Origin: Turritopsis dohrnii
Lineage: Eukaryota > Cnidaria > Hydrozoa > Anthoathecata > Oceaniidae
Length of the DNA stretch: 64,000 nt
Direction: 5' to 3'
NCBI GenBank assembly: GCA_027922465.2
Contig: BQMF02000025.1
Coordinates: forward strand, 1,336,501 to 1,400,500
Position numbers and translations under genes: made by a program. Numbering within the stretch: the first letter of the stretch is position 1; each line of letters opens with the position of its first letter. This document shows positions 34,535 through 45,621 of the stretch, in pieces. The notes beneath the pieces are model-generated. The model was not told the origin of the DNA. It made no database searches and worked only from the letters and a program-made list of their open reading frames with translations.

Positions 34535-36255
34535 TTAATAATAAAAAAAGCATATAAACATTAAAGAAATGAAACCCATGATGATTTTGGGAAGAATAGA
34601 CTATGTATCATTTCAAAAATTCATTAATGATTTGAGGCCAATGTAACTTTGGCACAAAAGAAACAGTTGGAAGGTATCAATTTGTTTTCATTTAACATTT
34701 TGTAATATTATTCCATGTTTGGTTTTGTATGTCTGGGTAAACAGTTCTTTGTTATACCTTATTGGTAATAAAAAGTCGGCAACAAAATTAGTCACACTTG
34801 GATAAAATTTAGTCACTTTTTATGCCGACTAATTTCCAAGACATGACGAAGAAGGTTTGGATGATTTGAACGTTTTTTTTAAGAAATAAAATGCAACACC
34901 AAAATGAAAGGATAGGTAAATTAGGTTAATTAGTCCATTTCAATAACAGTTTTTTTCTTCCTTTGTGTATTTTCGTTATTTTGTTCTTTTTGACTTTTTT
35001 TGTTCTTGAACCAGTTCGAAGAAAATCTCCGAACCAGGCGGGATTTGAACCCACGACCTAGAAATTCTAGTGCTATCGCTCTACCAACTGTGTAACTAAA
35101 ACAACGTGTTACCTTCCTTTCATACCATAAGGAGCACGAACCCTTGTATCACAGAGTCCCATGCCATTTTCAAGGAACCTGATAAGAATTGAGAGAACAA
35201 GGGAAATCAGCAAAAAGTAGTTTTGAAAGTAGGTTTTGTTTAAAAAAAAAGAATAAAAATAAAAGAAATAAAATAATGATAATAAAAAAATCGGCAAAAA
35301 AGTTAAGTCAGTAAAAAAAGTTGGCAAAAATTTTAGTCGGAAAAAAATTTAGTCACTTTTTGCCGAATTTTTTTAACGATACAGTCTGATGCTGCCTCAT
35401 CTCACCTCAATCTCACCTCATGTCTGCCTTTTATTAGATTTTCCTGTAAAATTTAAGATGCTTGGTGCTTTGCCTATCTGCCAGTCTCCCAACCAACTTT
35501 ATGTATTTTGCTTTTGTTTGCTTCAATAAGGTTGTGAAATGAATGTGATTATTTTAGCTGTTCTTCAACTGACATCTTTCATTTTATTAGGTCAGAAAAG
35601 AAAAGTGTATATAACCATTAAAGAAATGAAGCACATGGTTAAATTATGAAGTTGACAGGGTTCTCTACAATGAAACTGTGCTACAAAAAGGAAGCATTAT
35701 TGGATGGGTTTTTCTTCAGTTTATATTTTGACATGTTTTTGTGTTATGGTAATCGTTTACGTTCTACGCCTGGGTATATAAGTTTGGCATTATGATTTTA
35801 TTTCTTACTTTTTATCTTCTGTGTAAATTTTTGTTTTTAGTTATTGTTTTTAGGATGAATGGATACTTGAAGTTCCTTTTTGTTTTTTTTGTTGTTTTTT
35901 TTTGTTTTTTGTTGTTTTTTTTGTTTGTTTATTTCAATATTGTTTAGCATGATTAGGTATTACTATTTCGCTATTTAGGTATTATTATTTCGGTATTACA
36001 ATTGAAATATTAATCTTTTAGGTAATAATAAAAAAAGCATAACGAAATGAAACTCGTGGTTTTAATCATGACGTTGATGGTTTTGGGAAGAACAGACTAT
36101 ATATCATTTCAGAAATTCATTAATGGTTACACTCCAGTAGTAACTTTGGTACAAAAGAAAAAGTTGGAAGGTATCAATTTGTTTTGAATTCACATTTTGT
36201 AATGTTATTCAATGTTGTGTTTTGTATGTCTGGGTAAACGGTTCTGTGTTGTATA
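34535..36255. repeat. Direct repeats of about 230 bp, two clear copies and one partial
   Basis: The 34535-34760 and 36018-36255 copies share TTAGGTAA.ATTAATAATAAAAAAAGC, TTTTGGGAAGAA.AGACTAT, GTTGGAAGGTATCAATTTG and TTTTGTATGTCTGGGTAAAC. A weaker third copy is at 35580-35780. They lie between the helicase fragment and the Helitron 3' end and may be internal Helitron repeats. Poly-T and TTTTTTG-type runs lie at 35880-35940. Confidence 0.7.
35031..35096 (-). tRNA. tRNA-like sequence (SINE head or tRNA pseudogene)
   Basis: The minus strand shows an A-box-like TTGGTAGAGCGA and a strong B box GGGTTCAAATCCC, with the T arm closed by a GGG/CCC stem. The anticodon stem (CTAGA/TCTAG) leaves too short a loop for a standard tRNA, so a tRNA-derived SINE or pseudogene is more likely than a functional gene. 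Confidence 0.55.
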
Positions 36256-36410
36256 TTGCCATTTTTTTACATTAAAGTTACTTCTCTTCTGCGTATTAAT
36301 AAATATTCTGAGCCATGTTGCTATTTGTTTCTGTTTTAAATCTTTTGAATGTAAGAAATGAATTAAAAAATTAATGGCTGTAAAAACGTTTACACAAGTT
36401 AAATTCTGCG

Positions 36411-36461
36411 ACACAACGCATGCTGAACATGGGTGGTGAGCGACGCCGCCTGGGCGGCTAG
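36411..36461 (+). mobile_element. Helitron 3' terminus
   Basis: Shares ACAACGCANGCTGAAC and GAGCGACGCCGCC..GGCGGCTAG with the minus strand at 60809-60862. A GC-rich hairpin ends in CTAG followed by T, the standard Helitron 3' signature (hairpin, CTRR, host T). The 5' end of this copy was not located. Confidence 0.75.
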
Positions 36462-36918
36462 TAAATGTATATTCTCTGTTATATTGCTATTTATTTCTGT
36501 GTTAAATCTTCTGCATGTGAAAACATTATTTCGGTCAAAAGCAGGGTATTGAAGCGATTTCATTCAATGCGTTGTTTGTGTCATGTCTCTCAGTGAAAAA
36601 TAATTTTAGAATGCTTTTATTCGGTTCAGATCCGGTATTGATTACCTTAGGCTGACTTTTTCTGTGCCTTATTTTAGCGAATAGGCATATTTGCGGAAAA
36701 TTTAAATTTAGCTTAAAGTTTTTTTGCAATTCTCCGTAATTAAGGGGTCATTCGCTGAAATTAGGTTGCGTTAAATCCGTGTTCATCCTATTTCACAAAA
36801 TTTTACTGACGCAAAAAAAGTTGGCCTAAGGTAAATCCGTAAAATCTTTTTGGCATGTGATATTATGTGCAAACGCATTAATGCCAATTATAATTACTGG
36901 CTTTTGTATATCTTGATA

Positions 36919-37949
36919 TACAGTGTGTCCACGAGAAAGTGGGTCACTCATTTAAAACACAAATAACTTTTCGAATTTTCACCAACGCAATGAGGTTTTT
37001 ATACTGTTGGAAAGAAGATTTTTTGAGCTTTCTGAATATTTGACCCTCTTAATTGAAAAATAAATTTTTAGGGAGATATACAGTGTTTTAAAAATTTAAT
37101 TACATTTTTCGTTGACATTTTCCTTATTATTTCAAAACCCACTTTTTCATTTTTCACAAAAATATACTAGCTGAAAGAGCTTGAAAATGGCTTTCCATTG
37201 ACGTAAAAATAATTTTGAAATTCGGTATATTCGCTTAAAAAAAACAACTTCAAAATTTCCATTTCCAACATTACGAAACACACTGTATTCGATTTTACCA
37301 TGAAACCTCGCAGTTAAATCAATAATGATCGATAAACGCTTGTTTGAATTAGAGTTAATGACTCGAGTAATATGGAAAGTCGTAAAAACTAAAATGTCGT
37401 GATAAAGCTGCATTTATACTGCATTTATACGTTGAAACATTTTTTTTACAAACTTGAAACATAAACGTTTCATTTCTAAAAATCGTACACGAAGATTTTA
37501 AAAACCTTCTTAAAGTTTTTTTTTTCCTTATAAAGATTTTGGCAAGGCGTTGGGAATAAAAAGTTATTAAATTATAAATTAAATTATTAAATTATAATTA
37601 AATTATACCTTAAGGCAAGTTTACACAATGAAGAAAAGTTTATGCCTATTCAAAATATTTCATGACAAACTAATCACAACACCACCAACGGCGGTTGTTT
37701 CAACGAAACAAAGAATTAATTGCTCGTTAAAAGTCTGTTTTATTGATCATTACAAAATTAACAACCGTGTCGAAAGAAAAATTAGTTAATATCCTTTAAA
37801 AGAAACATTTTTACAAATAACAACTTATATTTTAGGAAAGCTCAAAAAATCTTCTTTCCAACGGTATAAAAACCGCATTGTGTTGGTAAAAATTCGAAGA
37901 GTTATTTGTTTTTTAAATGAGTGACCAACTTTCCCGTGGACACTCTGTA
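36919..37949. mobile_element. 1.03-kb fold-back element with TA duplication (mariner-like)
   Basis: Ends TACAGTGTGTCCACG and the complement CGTGGACACTCTGTA, with inverted similarity extending about 115 bp (AATAACTTTTCGAATTTT, GAAAGAAGATTTTTTGAGCTT). TA flanks both ends (36917-36918 and 37950-37951). There is no transposase. Confidence 0.8.
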
Positions 37950-40353
37950 TAGTTTTGCATTACGTTTTCTTCTTTTCATCTTCTGGGTACAAAAAAATGG
38001 CTCCCGTCAAAAAGAGGGAATATTAGGTTTCAATGACCAAATTGTTTTTATTATTTTGATGTTTGGTTTTCTCATGTCTCCAGGGGAAATTTATTTTACT
38101 AAGCCTTTTTCTTCGGTTCAGCTCACATTGATTAAAACTGGTAAAAATATTTTTACCCGGGTTACTAGTTTACTATACAGTGTATCCCAGAGAATTTCGG
38201 TCTGAGATTTTAACAGCTCATAACTTTTGACACATATATCAGATTTCAGCAATTTTTACACCATTCGATAGAAATTTATTCATAGATTTTAAAAATATAC
38301 ATTTTGTTCTCCAAAACCTTTTAGTTTGGGAACAATTAAGGATTTTGCCATGAAAAAATTCATTTATCTTCTTTAATGGTTAATTAACACATCTTTCAAT
38401 AACAGCTATCAAAGGTCATGATCAAAAAGAATAACAAGTCAAGTGACTGTAAAATACAAGAGTCATTAAAAACAAATCTTTAAGCTGTCTCAACATGTCC
38501 CCCGTTTCTCTGGACACAGCTATTTGCTCTTGCTGTCATAAAGAGTGGCGAAGAAAATTTTGATTTTGTCCAAGATTATTTGCTGCGCAACAATTTTACT
38601 TCTCAACTCTGATAGACTCTGGATCTCAGTGGAGAAAAAGTTTTTGTAGCAATTAAAGATTGCTCATATGATGTCAAAAAATTTTGTAGAATCCCCCGTC
38701 TCACAATTTTCAACTTTGTGATGAGATTATAATTTTAAGGCGGGTTTCCACTTAAGCGAACTTGGCCGCGCGGGCGAATTCGCACGACTTTGCGCATGCT
38801 CACTTTAAAAAACTTATGCAATACATTTGGTCGCGCGGTCTCTTTCTGTAGTTGAAGCCAACTCAACTTCTAGAGCGTGCGAAATCGCTCGCTCAAGAAA
38901 ATCTACATTTTTAACCAATCAGAATGAACTATGCACACGTGGAAATAAAACATACACCTGGCCTAATTATATCTTTTTGGATTTCTGCGTAAGCAAGAAA
39001 TACTTTACGATCGTCTTTGTTTTTTTTTTTTTCATCTTACTGTCCAAACCTAGTCATATTTGTTTCTCCAATTTCATTGGTTCATAAAAAAGCCGTCTTA
39101 ATTGTCATTGGTGCATAATGCCCGATTTCTACGAAAGGGTGCTAATTTAGCCACCTCCACTTAAATAGCGGTAGTTTATTGGCTGATTTTCGCCATGCCA
39201 TGTGATCGTCCACAAAACGTTTTAAAAATGGCAGCGAAAGAACGTGTGTAGTTTGCTAAAAGTTTCTTTGATGGAAATATGGCTTTAAAAGAAGTTAATA
39301 CAGCTTATAATTTTATATAAGGAATTGCATTACTGTTGGGAACTTATCATGTTCACAAAATTAAATTACAATGTGGTTATTCTGTTTTTTGAAAGAAGTT
39401 TTCTTGAAGTTTAAAATATGAAAACAGTGCCAATACATGTGGTGTGTGGAAGAAAAGGTATTTCTTGTTTTATTTTTGCTCCAAGGCTTTTTAAATATGA
39501 AAGACCTTCGTGTATTTTGTATGTGTATGCATGTTTGAAGTCAATTTTTAGAAGCTTTTGGATTTTTAAAGCTCAGCTTAGCTTCCTTTCAGCTCCTCCC
39601 CAACATCACCAACATATTATGCACTTTATACAGCTATTTATACTATATTTAGTAGCAATTTTTGGATGTATTCTGGCTATATCAGCTTATCTCTTTTCTC
39701 CCTACGTATGTTGTATTTTTTTTAACTTTTAGATTAGATATGAGCTTTAATTTCTAAGTAATTATTATTGTGATATTTATATTTTTCATTCTGAGGAGAT
39801 CAATATAGAAACTTTATATATTAGTTTGTGCTGCCCAAACGATATGTTGGTTACCGCCAGTATACACAATCTTTTTATAGGATTCGTTATATTTAATGTG
39901 GTTAAATTAAAGTTTCGTATTGTGTCAATGCACGTTTTTGGAGTACGTGGGTGGCAAATATCCAGTAACAATCATTCAGCTTATTCGTACAAAAAAACAG
40001 ATCTTCATAAATGATCTCCGCGATAGCATAAAGAAAAGCCCCTTTTTATGTTATGGTAGGCTGACTTTCTTGACGAACATTGTCAGTCGCATCAATATTT
40101 TTGTTTATCTAATGCTGATGCTTCTCGAGCTGAATGATGTGACTGTCTTAGTTTTGCAGGACTAGTGTGCTAGTATTGAATTTTTGTGGCATTTTCAGCA
40201 GCAAAGCTTGCAGAAATCCTTCTGCCCGGTAGGGCATCTTGTTTATATTTTATTATGTCTTTTTAAACTAGAAAAACGTCAGTAAAGAATTAAAAAAATT
40301 AAAGAAAAGTTCTTAATATAGTTTTAATTTTTTTAGTTTTTGTTACCACTACT

Positions 40354-41305
40354 ATGTCGACTGAAAACATGTTTAACTCCGAAGAAAATGCATTAGCTAT
40401 GTTTCGCCGCTATCAAATGCAATTTCAACAAAAGGATCTTCACCAACAGTGGCAACATATCATCATCATCATCAACAACAACAACAACAACATGCTTATT
40501 CTCAAGAAGAAGAAGAAGAAGAAGAAGAAGAAGAGATTCAGGATCAAGAGAAGGGAAATGAAGACACAGACGCTTTTCTAATTGAAGAAATTAAGAGGTA
40601 TAAGTGTATTTGGGATACATCCAGCAGAGGGTATAAGGAACAACCGAAAAAGCAGCAAGCATGGAAATTGATTGCAAGTAAATTTCGAAGGGATGGTAAG
40701 ATTAAATTAAATAATTCTTTTTTGTTTTAATATTAATTTGAAAAATAAATCCGTTTATTTGTCTTTATTCTATAGAAGCCGCAATTAAAAAGATGTGGAA
40801 AAATTTGAAGGACAACTTTTCAAGATGTCTAAAGAAAGGAGACCTGATGACAAGATCAGGAGTAGGAGCAGGAAAATTGCCTAAATGCAAGCTATTTGAC
40901 CAACTTCTGTTCTTGAAAGACGGTGTTAGCAATCGTGCAACCGACAGCAATGTATGCTTTGACGAAATAACTGTGTCTGACACATCATCTCCATTTAGTG
41001 AAAGTTTATTGTCACCAATATCCCCTGATGTTCGGAGTCAATTTGAAAATGTAGAGCCGAAAACGTCTAAGAGAAAATTGACATCTTCATCAACTCCCGC
41101 TTCAAAGCGCCAAAAAGATGATATAGAAGATCGATTGATATCAGCACTTGAGCAACAGGCTCCACAAGAGGAAGAGTATGATGCTGATGTACTCTTTGCA
41201 AAGAGCTTGATTCCAATTCTTAAGAAATTACCAGCCCATAAAAATCGACTGGCCAAGGTTGAGTTACAGCAGGTTTTAATAAAATATGAATTTGGTGAAG
41301 ATTAA
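40354..41305 (+). CDS. Harbinger second protein: MADF/Myb-like with BESS motif
   Basis: Exon 1 (about 40354-40694) contains an acidic/Q-rich lead and DAFLIEEIKRYKCIWDTSS, then PKKQQAWKLIASKFRRD, the start of a MADF domain. Exon 2 (from about 40775) continues AAIKKMWKNLKDNFSRCLKK and ends with a BESS-like helix pair (LFAKSLIPILKKLP). This DNA-binding partner helps Harbinger transposase enter the nucleus and bind the ends. The ATG at 40354 lies in a different frame from the MADF frame, separated by CAT/CAA/GAA microsatellites, so either the start is elsewhere or a repeat-length change broke the lead. Confidence 0.8.
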
Positions 41306-41622
41306 GGACCTTCATCATGTAGATTCTCAAGGTTATTTATGGGACAAGAAAAATTAGTTATATCGTACATATGTATAAATTTTTGCTAGTGATTTCGTAG
41401 TAGACATGAAACAAAGAATACAAAAAAAACTTTAATATGTTTGTTTTGAGATATCTCGCATTTACTGTAACTAATGATGTCGTTGCTTGTCAAAACGGTT
41501 TTCAGTTCTGTTGACGCTATCCCATTGCCAAGGAACACTACCCTCTGGTGAATTAAAGTAGTCCCGAAAATCATCCCGGACTGTCTTTGCCTCGCGAGAA
41601 TAGTTATTGGAACCATCTTTGG

Positions 41623-42738
41623 CTAAAGAAACAAGGCCATGACTAGCTTGGTACTCAAGTGTAAAATCTTCTTCATTTTGTACTCTGAACCATTTTCAAA
41701 TGTTCGGCCAAACATTAGAAAATTATGTAGAGCTACAACCGCTTTTGTTATTGCCACAACAGTATCTACTTGAGCGACGATAGGTTGACGAAAAATTCTA
41801 AATCTTGATGAACAAATACCAAAAACATTTTCCACCTGCCTCCGAGCCCTTGACACACGATAATTCGAAACTCTTTCTTTGAGGCCCAACGACGATCTTG
41901 GGTAAGGCTTCACTAAATATGGCTTCAATGCAAATGCTTCATTACCGACGAAAACGTATGGATACTTTTTGCCTGATGAATCTAGACGCCGAGCTTCTGG
42001 AAGATTTAGCAAATTGTTATCCATTGCATAGCCCAATTTGCTTGCCGCAAAAACGCCTCCATCGCTCTGCCTACCACTATCTCCTATGTCCACCATAGTG
42101 AATTCATAATTCGAGTTTACAACAGCTAGCAAGACTATGCTGTGACACTTCTTGTTGTCGAAAAAGCTTGAACCAGATCGCTGTGGTGCTTGCATCACAA
42201 CATGTTTTCCATCAATGGCACCAACACAATTTGGAAAATTCCATTTTCTTTCAAAGTCACTTGCAATTTTTTCCCAGTCTGATTGAGTTGCAGGTACTTT
42301 CAAGTAACCTTCCTTTAGCAATACATCCCATAAGGCTTGACAAGTCTCTTTAATTATTCTTCCAACGCTAGTTTTACTCATGCGGTAACTGGCAGCTATC
42401 GTAGTTTGGGCATACCCTGTCACTAAGTAACGAAGAGTCACGCATAATCGTTCTCCTGGAGATATAAGTTCCCTTTTTATTGAGTTTTTCGTTATTTTTG
42501 GTTCTACTAACGACAGCAGTTCTTCAAATTTAGCTGGAGTCATCCGAAAATGTTGGAAAAAATACTCTTTATCGAATATTTTCATCTCTTTTATGAGTAA
42601 ATGGTACTCTCCTTTTTTGTGACGCTCTTGGTATAGCTGCCTCACCCAAAATCTTCTAGCTTTCTTCTTTTTTTCGTTTTTCTTTGATCGTCTAATTAAC
42701 AGCAAAGCAATCAGCAAATTCCTTCTCGACATATTCAT
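41623..42738 (-). CDS. PIF/Harbinger DDE transposase
   Basis: 371 residues from ATG at 42738. A helical region with PGERLCVTLRYLVTG and TTIAASYRMSKTSVGRII is followed by the nuclease core: GAIDGKH (first Asp), VDIGDSGRQSDGG (second Asp) and RRQVENVFGI (Glu). All DDE residues and the usual length are present. It is convergent with the MADF gene and separated from it by about 320 bases. Confidence 0.92.
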   Translation of the reverse strand: MNMSRRNLLIALLLIRRSKKNEKKKKARRFWVRQLYQERHKKGEYHLLIKEMKIFDKEYFFQHFRMTPAKFEELLSLVEPKITKNSIKRELISPGERLCVTLRYLVTGYAQTTIAASYRMSKTSVGRIIKETCQALWDVLLKEGYLKVPATQSDWEKIASDFERKWNFPNCVGAIDGKHVVMQAPQRSGSSFFDNKKCHSIVLLAVVNSNYEFTMVDIGDSGRQSDGGVFAASKLGYAMDNNLLNLPEARRLDSSGKKYPYVFVGNEAFALKPYLVKPYPRSSLGLKERVSNYRVSRARRQVENVFGICSSRFRIFRQPIVAQVDTVVAITKAVVALHNFLMFGRTFENGSEYKMKKILHLSTKLVMALFL

Positions 42739-42991
42739 ATTTATAATTAGCAGTTGTGAAAAAGTGCGCCACTTCTTAAACTTCTATCAATTTCCACTTA
42801 AGTGAAAGCGGTCGAGTGGAAACCCGCCTTTAGTGTGTTCCATAACACCACGACATGTTCTTAATAAACAAAAGAATAATCGCACGTGAAAACTTACTTT
42901 TATTAACCATTAAGGAGTTAATGACCGTGACAGTTTTAAGAAATCCTTTTAACTACAAAGGTGTGGACTAAATTATTTAGAATATAGCTTT

Positions 42992-43826
42992 TTAAAATCC
43001 TTGAAAGAAATCGAGCCGCTTTTGATTTTCTTTACACTTGGCTGCTCGGATTTTCAGTTTGATTTTGATCTGATCTTGGGGGATCTCTTCGTAGATTGTC
43101 TGGTGGCTCTTCAGTTTCCCTTTGATCGATTGGGTGATGTTGATGGAGTTCTCATACTCAGTGTCACACATCTGAGATGGAATGATGAGTCCCATTCCAC
43201 CGAGACTTGGTGGAAGGGAGAGGAGTTCACGCTCGACGGTGTTGAATTCGTGACCTTGGAAGAGTGTCTTTATAAATTTGTCGATAGCTTTGTCCAGAGG
43301 TATCAGTTTTTCCTTGATGTTTTTCCAGGATTTCCTTGACGTAGCGATGTCGTAGACCATGGATGAAAGCGGCAAAGGCAAGATGTGGTTGTGTCTTTGC
43401 AACTTCTTGAAGTTGATTCAACTCGGTAGTCTAATCTACGACTTTGTTCTCGATGAAGCTCTTGGTGGTCATGTCATCGCCTATCACGGTACCGAGATGT
43501 TTTCTGCCATGGGTTGTTATTTTGATGGACGAGCTGTCAAACATCTCTTTCGCAGTATCGAGGTTTTCTTCCTTGACAACTAGCCACGATTTTGATTCTT
43601 CAACGTGATATCCGAGGAGTGGACCATGTTTAATGATTGCGTCCCACCAGACTTTAAGTGGTTTTAATCCTCCGGTGCCAGTGATATCTTCGGCGAATGC
43701 AACTTGAAGGATTTCGTTCGTTTGCAAGGTCGATAGAAGTGGTGTTAGACCGATTGCGTACATAGACATTGCAACCGGATCACCTTGCGTGGTGCCTTCG
43801 TTTGACTTGATTTCTCCTCCCCCGTT
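42992..43826 (-). pseudogene. RLE-type LINE, 3' part of reverse transcriptase
   Basis: Continues the reading of 45622-47000 after the inserted LINE: NEGTTQGDPVAMSMYAIGL, then AFAEDITGTGG at the catalytic box, then WWDAII..GP.LGY, KSWLVVKEE, GRKHLG and LSLPPSLGGMGL. The catalytic YADD is replaced by FAED (first Asp to Glu). A frame change lies near 43430. The restriction-like nuclease expected downstream is missing. Family assignment is inference. Confidence 0.65.
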
Positions 43827-43833
43827 GATGAAT

Positions 43834-45614
43834 TACTACTACTACTAATACTATCACTTTATTTCTAGTTGACAATTTACAAGTTACAAATATTTAAAAA
43901 TATTTACAATATTAAAGTACATGATAAAATGTTTAAAAGACAATATATAAAAGCTTATGTAGCCATTCTGAAAGAATGCTAATTAAAGTCAACTTCCTGT
44001 AGTTTGTAAACAAGTTCTGATAAAAGTAAAATATCCGAAAGTAACCGATAAAATTAAATAAATTATTAAAATGAGTAATATCCAAACGTTATAGGAAACC
44101 AATATTCTGTATGTAGGTTTTGCACAAGCGACAGGCACAAGCGTCAGGAGTCCATTTTTTTATGTTATTTTTAAAAGACTGTAGTGAATCTAGTTGTTTG
44201 ATAGGTAGTGGTACAGATTTCCAAAGTTTTGGTCCTAAAAAACTTAAGCTTTCTGTTCCAAATGTGGTGGTATGTACTTTCGGAACTTCAAAATCCGCTT
44301 CAATATGGAGGTTATAACGTGATGTTTTTTTTATTCTGAAGATTTCATTCAAGAGCGATGGTGCAAGATTTTTTTTTACTTTAAACATTTCTGTCATTAG
44401 AATTTGTATATTGCGTTGATGGACAGTCACAGATCCATCCTTTTCTAGCAACTCGTTAAAGGATGATGATTTATCATCATAAACCATTCTTAGTGCTCTC
44501 TCATGCAACCTATTTATTCGTTTGTTATGGCTTCTACTGTGACACATCCATACTAATGGGCAGTAGTTGAATAAAGACTTAAAAAAAGAAGTAATTAAAG
44601 ATTTCCGTTTGGTTAATCTTATTTCTGGTATCATTCTTGCAATAGCATTAAGTTTTTGCGAGGCTTTGTTACACATTTGATTAATGTGGCTATTGAATGT
44701 CAGATTATTATCTAGCGTGACACCAAGTAATTTCTCTGTTTTACCGCTGCCTATTTCACACCCTTCAATATTAATGGTATTTCTTTCATTAACACTGAGT
44801 AATAAGTGACACTTATCCGCATTTGCTTTTAATTCATTGTCGTGGAACCATTGAAACAATTTGACGGCTGTGTTTTCAAGTTGCTCGATGACATGGTCAA
44901 CATCTTTTCCTTGGACATAAGGAGTGTTGTCATCGGCATAACTTGCAAAATTGATGTCGTTAATTATAAAAAATAGATCACAGAGAAAGATGTTAAAAAG
45001 TAATGGTCCTAGTAAGGAGCCTTGCGGTACACCGTATAGTATTTCTAGCCACGAACTAAATGTTGTGTTGACCTTCGTTCTCTGCCAGCGATTAGTTAGA
45101 TAATCAAGAATGAGTCGAAGTGATGGCAAATTAAATCCATATGCATGGAGCTTTGCGATCAGAAGCTCGTGTGAGAGAGAATCGAATGCTTTAGAGAGAT
45201 CAGTAAGTAATGCTCCAAACCGATTCCCCCTATCCATAGCCCTTTTCCACTTCTCGATCATTACAATGAGGGTTTGCTGCGCACTGTGTCCCTTACGGAA
45301 ACCAAATTGGAATTTAGAGAGTTTTTGCTCAAAATAGGATGTTATTTGCTTGAACAAACATTTCTCAAACAGCTTGGAAAGATTGGAAAGAATACTGATT
45401 GGTCTAAAATTCTCCTTGTTATTCTTTGAGACTTTTTTGAAGGCTGGAGTGATATCAGCCTGCTTAAGTGTAGCCGGGAACTTGGATGTTTTAATGGTAT
45501 TATTAATAGAAATTGTGATAATTTCTGCAAAAATGTCATTATTTTCTTTTATTATCCTTGTGGGTATGTCTGAGTCCTGTGTACATTTGGACGAGTCGAG
45601 ATTTCTAATCAATA
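43834..45614 (-). mobile_element. 5'-truncated CR1-like LINE with 7-bp target duplication
   Basis: GATGAAT lies at both ends (43827-43833 and 45615-45621; ATTCATC on the coding strand). Joining the flanks restores the reading RLFINGGGEI of the host LINE. The 3' end carries a (TAG)n tail, typical of CR1-type microsatellite tails. The endonuclease half is missing by 5' truncation. Confidence 0.9.
44089..45614 (-). CDS. CR1-like reverse transcriptase, 5'-truncated but open
   Basis: About 508 residues open to the stop at 44089. RT blocks seen are [56 protein letters not shown] and YADDNTPYV, then the conserved C-terminal region ([43 protein letters not shown], and a final GPKLWKSVP...). The first 20 codons of the longer ORF belong to the host LINE in another frame. 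The RT looks enzymatically complete but lacks its own start and endonuclease. Confidence 0.9.
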
Positions 45615-45621
45615 GATGAAT

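Larger units (their letters stand above)
38738..42829. mobile_element. PIF/Harbinger transposon, complete
   Basis: The ends are AGGCGGGTTTCCACT inverted. TTA flanks both sides (38735-38737 and 42830-42832), the TWA duplication of this superfamily, and repeat B copy 1 carries the empty TTA site. It holds a DDE transposase (minus) and a MADF-BESS gene (plus) arranged convergently, the usual two-gene content of Harbingers. The 1.6 kb before the MADF gene holds no further gene I can support. Confidence 0.93.
38174..42962. mobile_element. Repeat B, copy 2, split by a Harbinger
   Basis: Starts TATACAGTGTATCCCAGAGAA, aligns with copy 1 at 31352-32050, is interrupted at 38737 and resumes at 42833 (GTGTGTTCCATAACACC). 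The combined length without the insertion equals copy 1. Confidence 0.85.

Noticed and set aside
43001..43583. Plus-strand ORFs over the RLE-type LINE
   Set aside because: Antisense to conserved RT C-terminal blocks.
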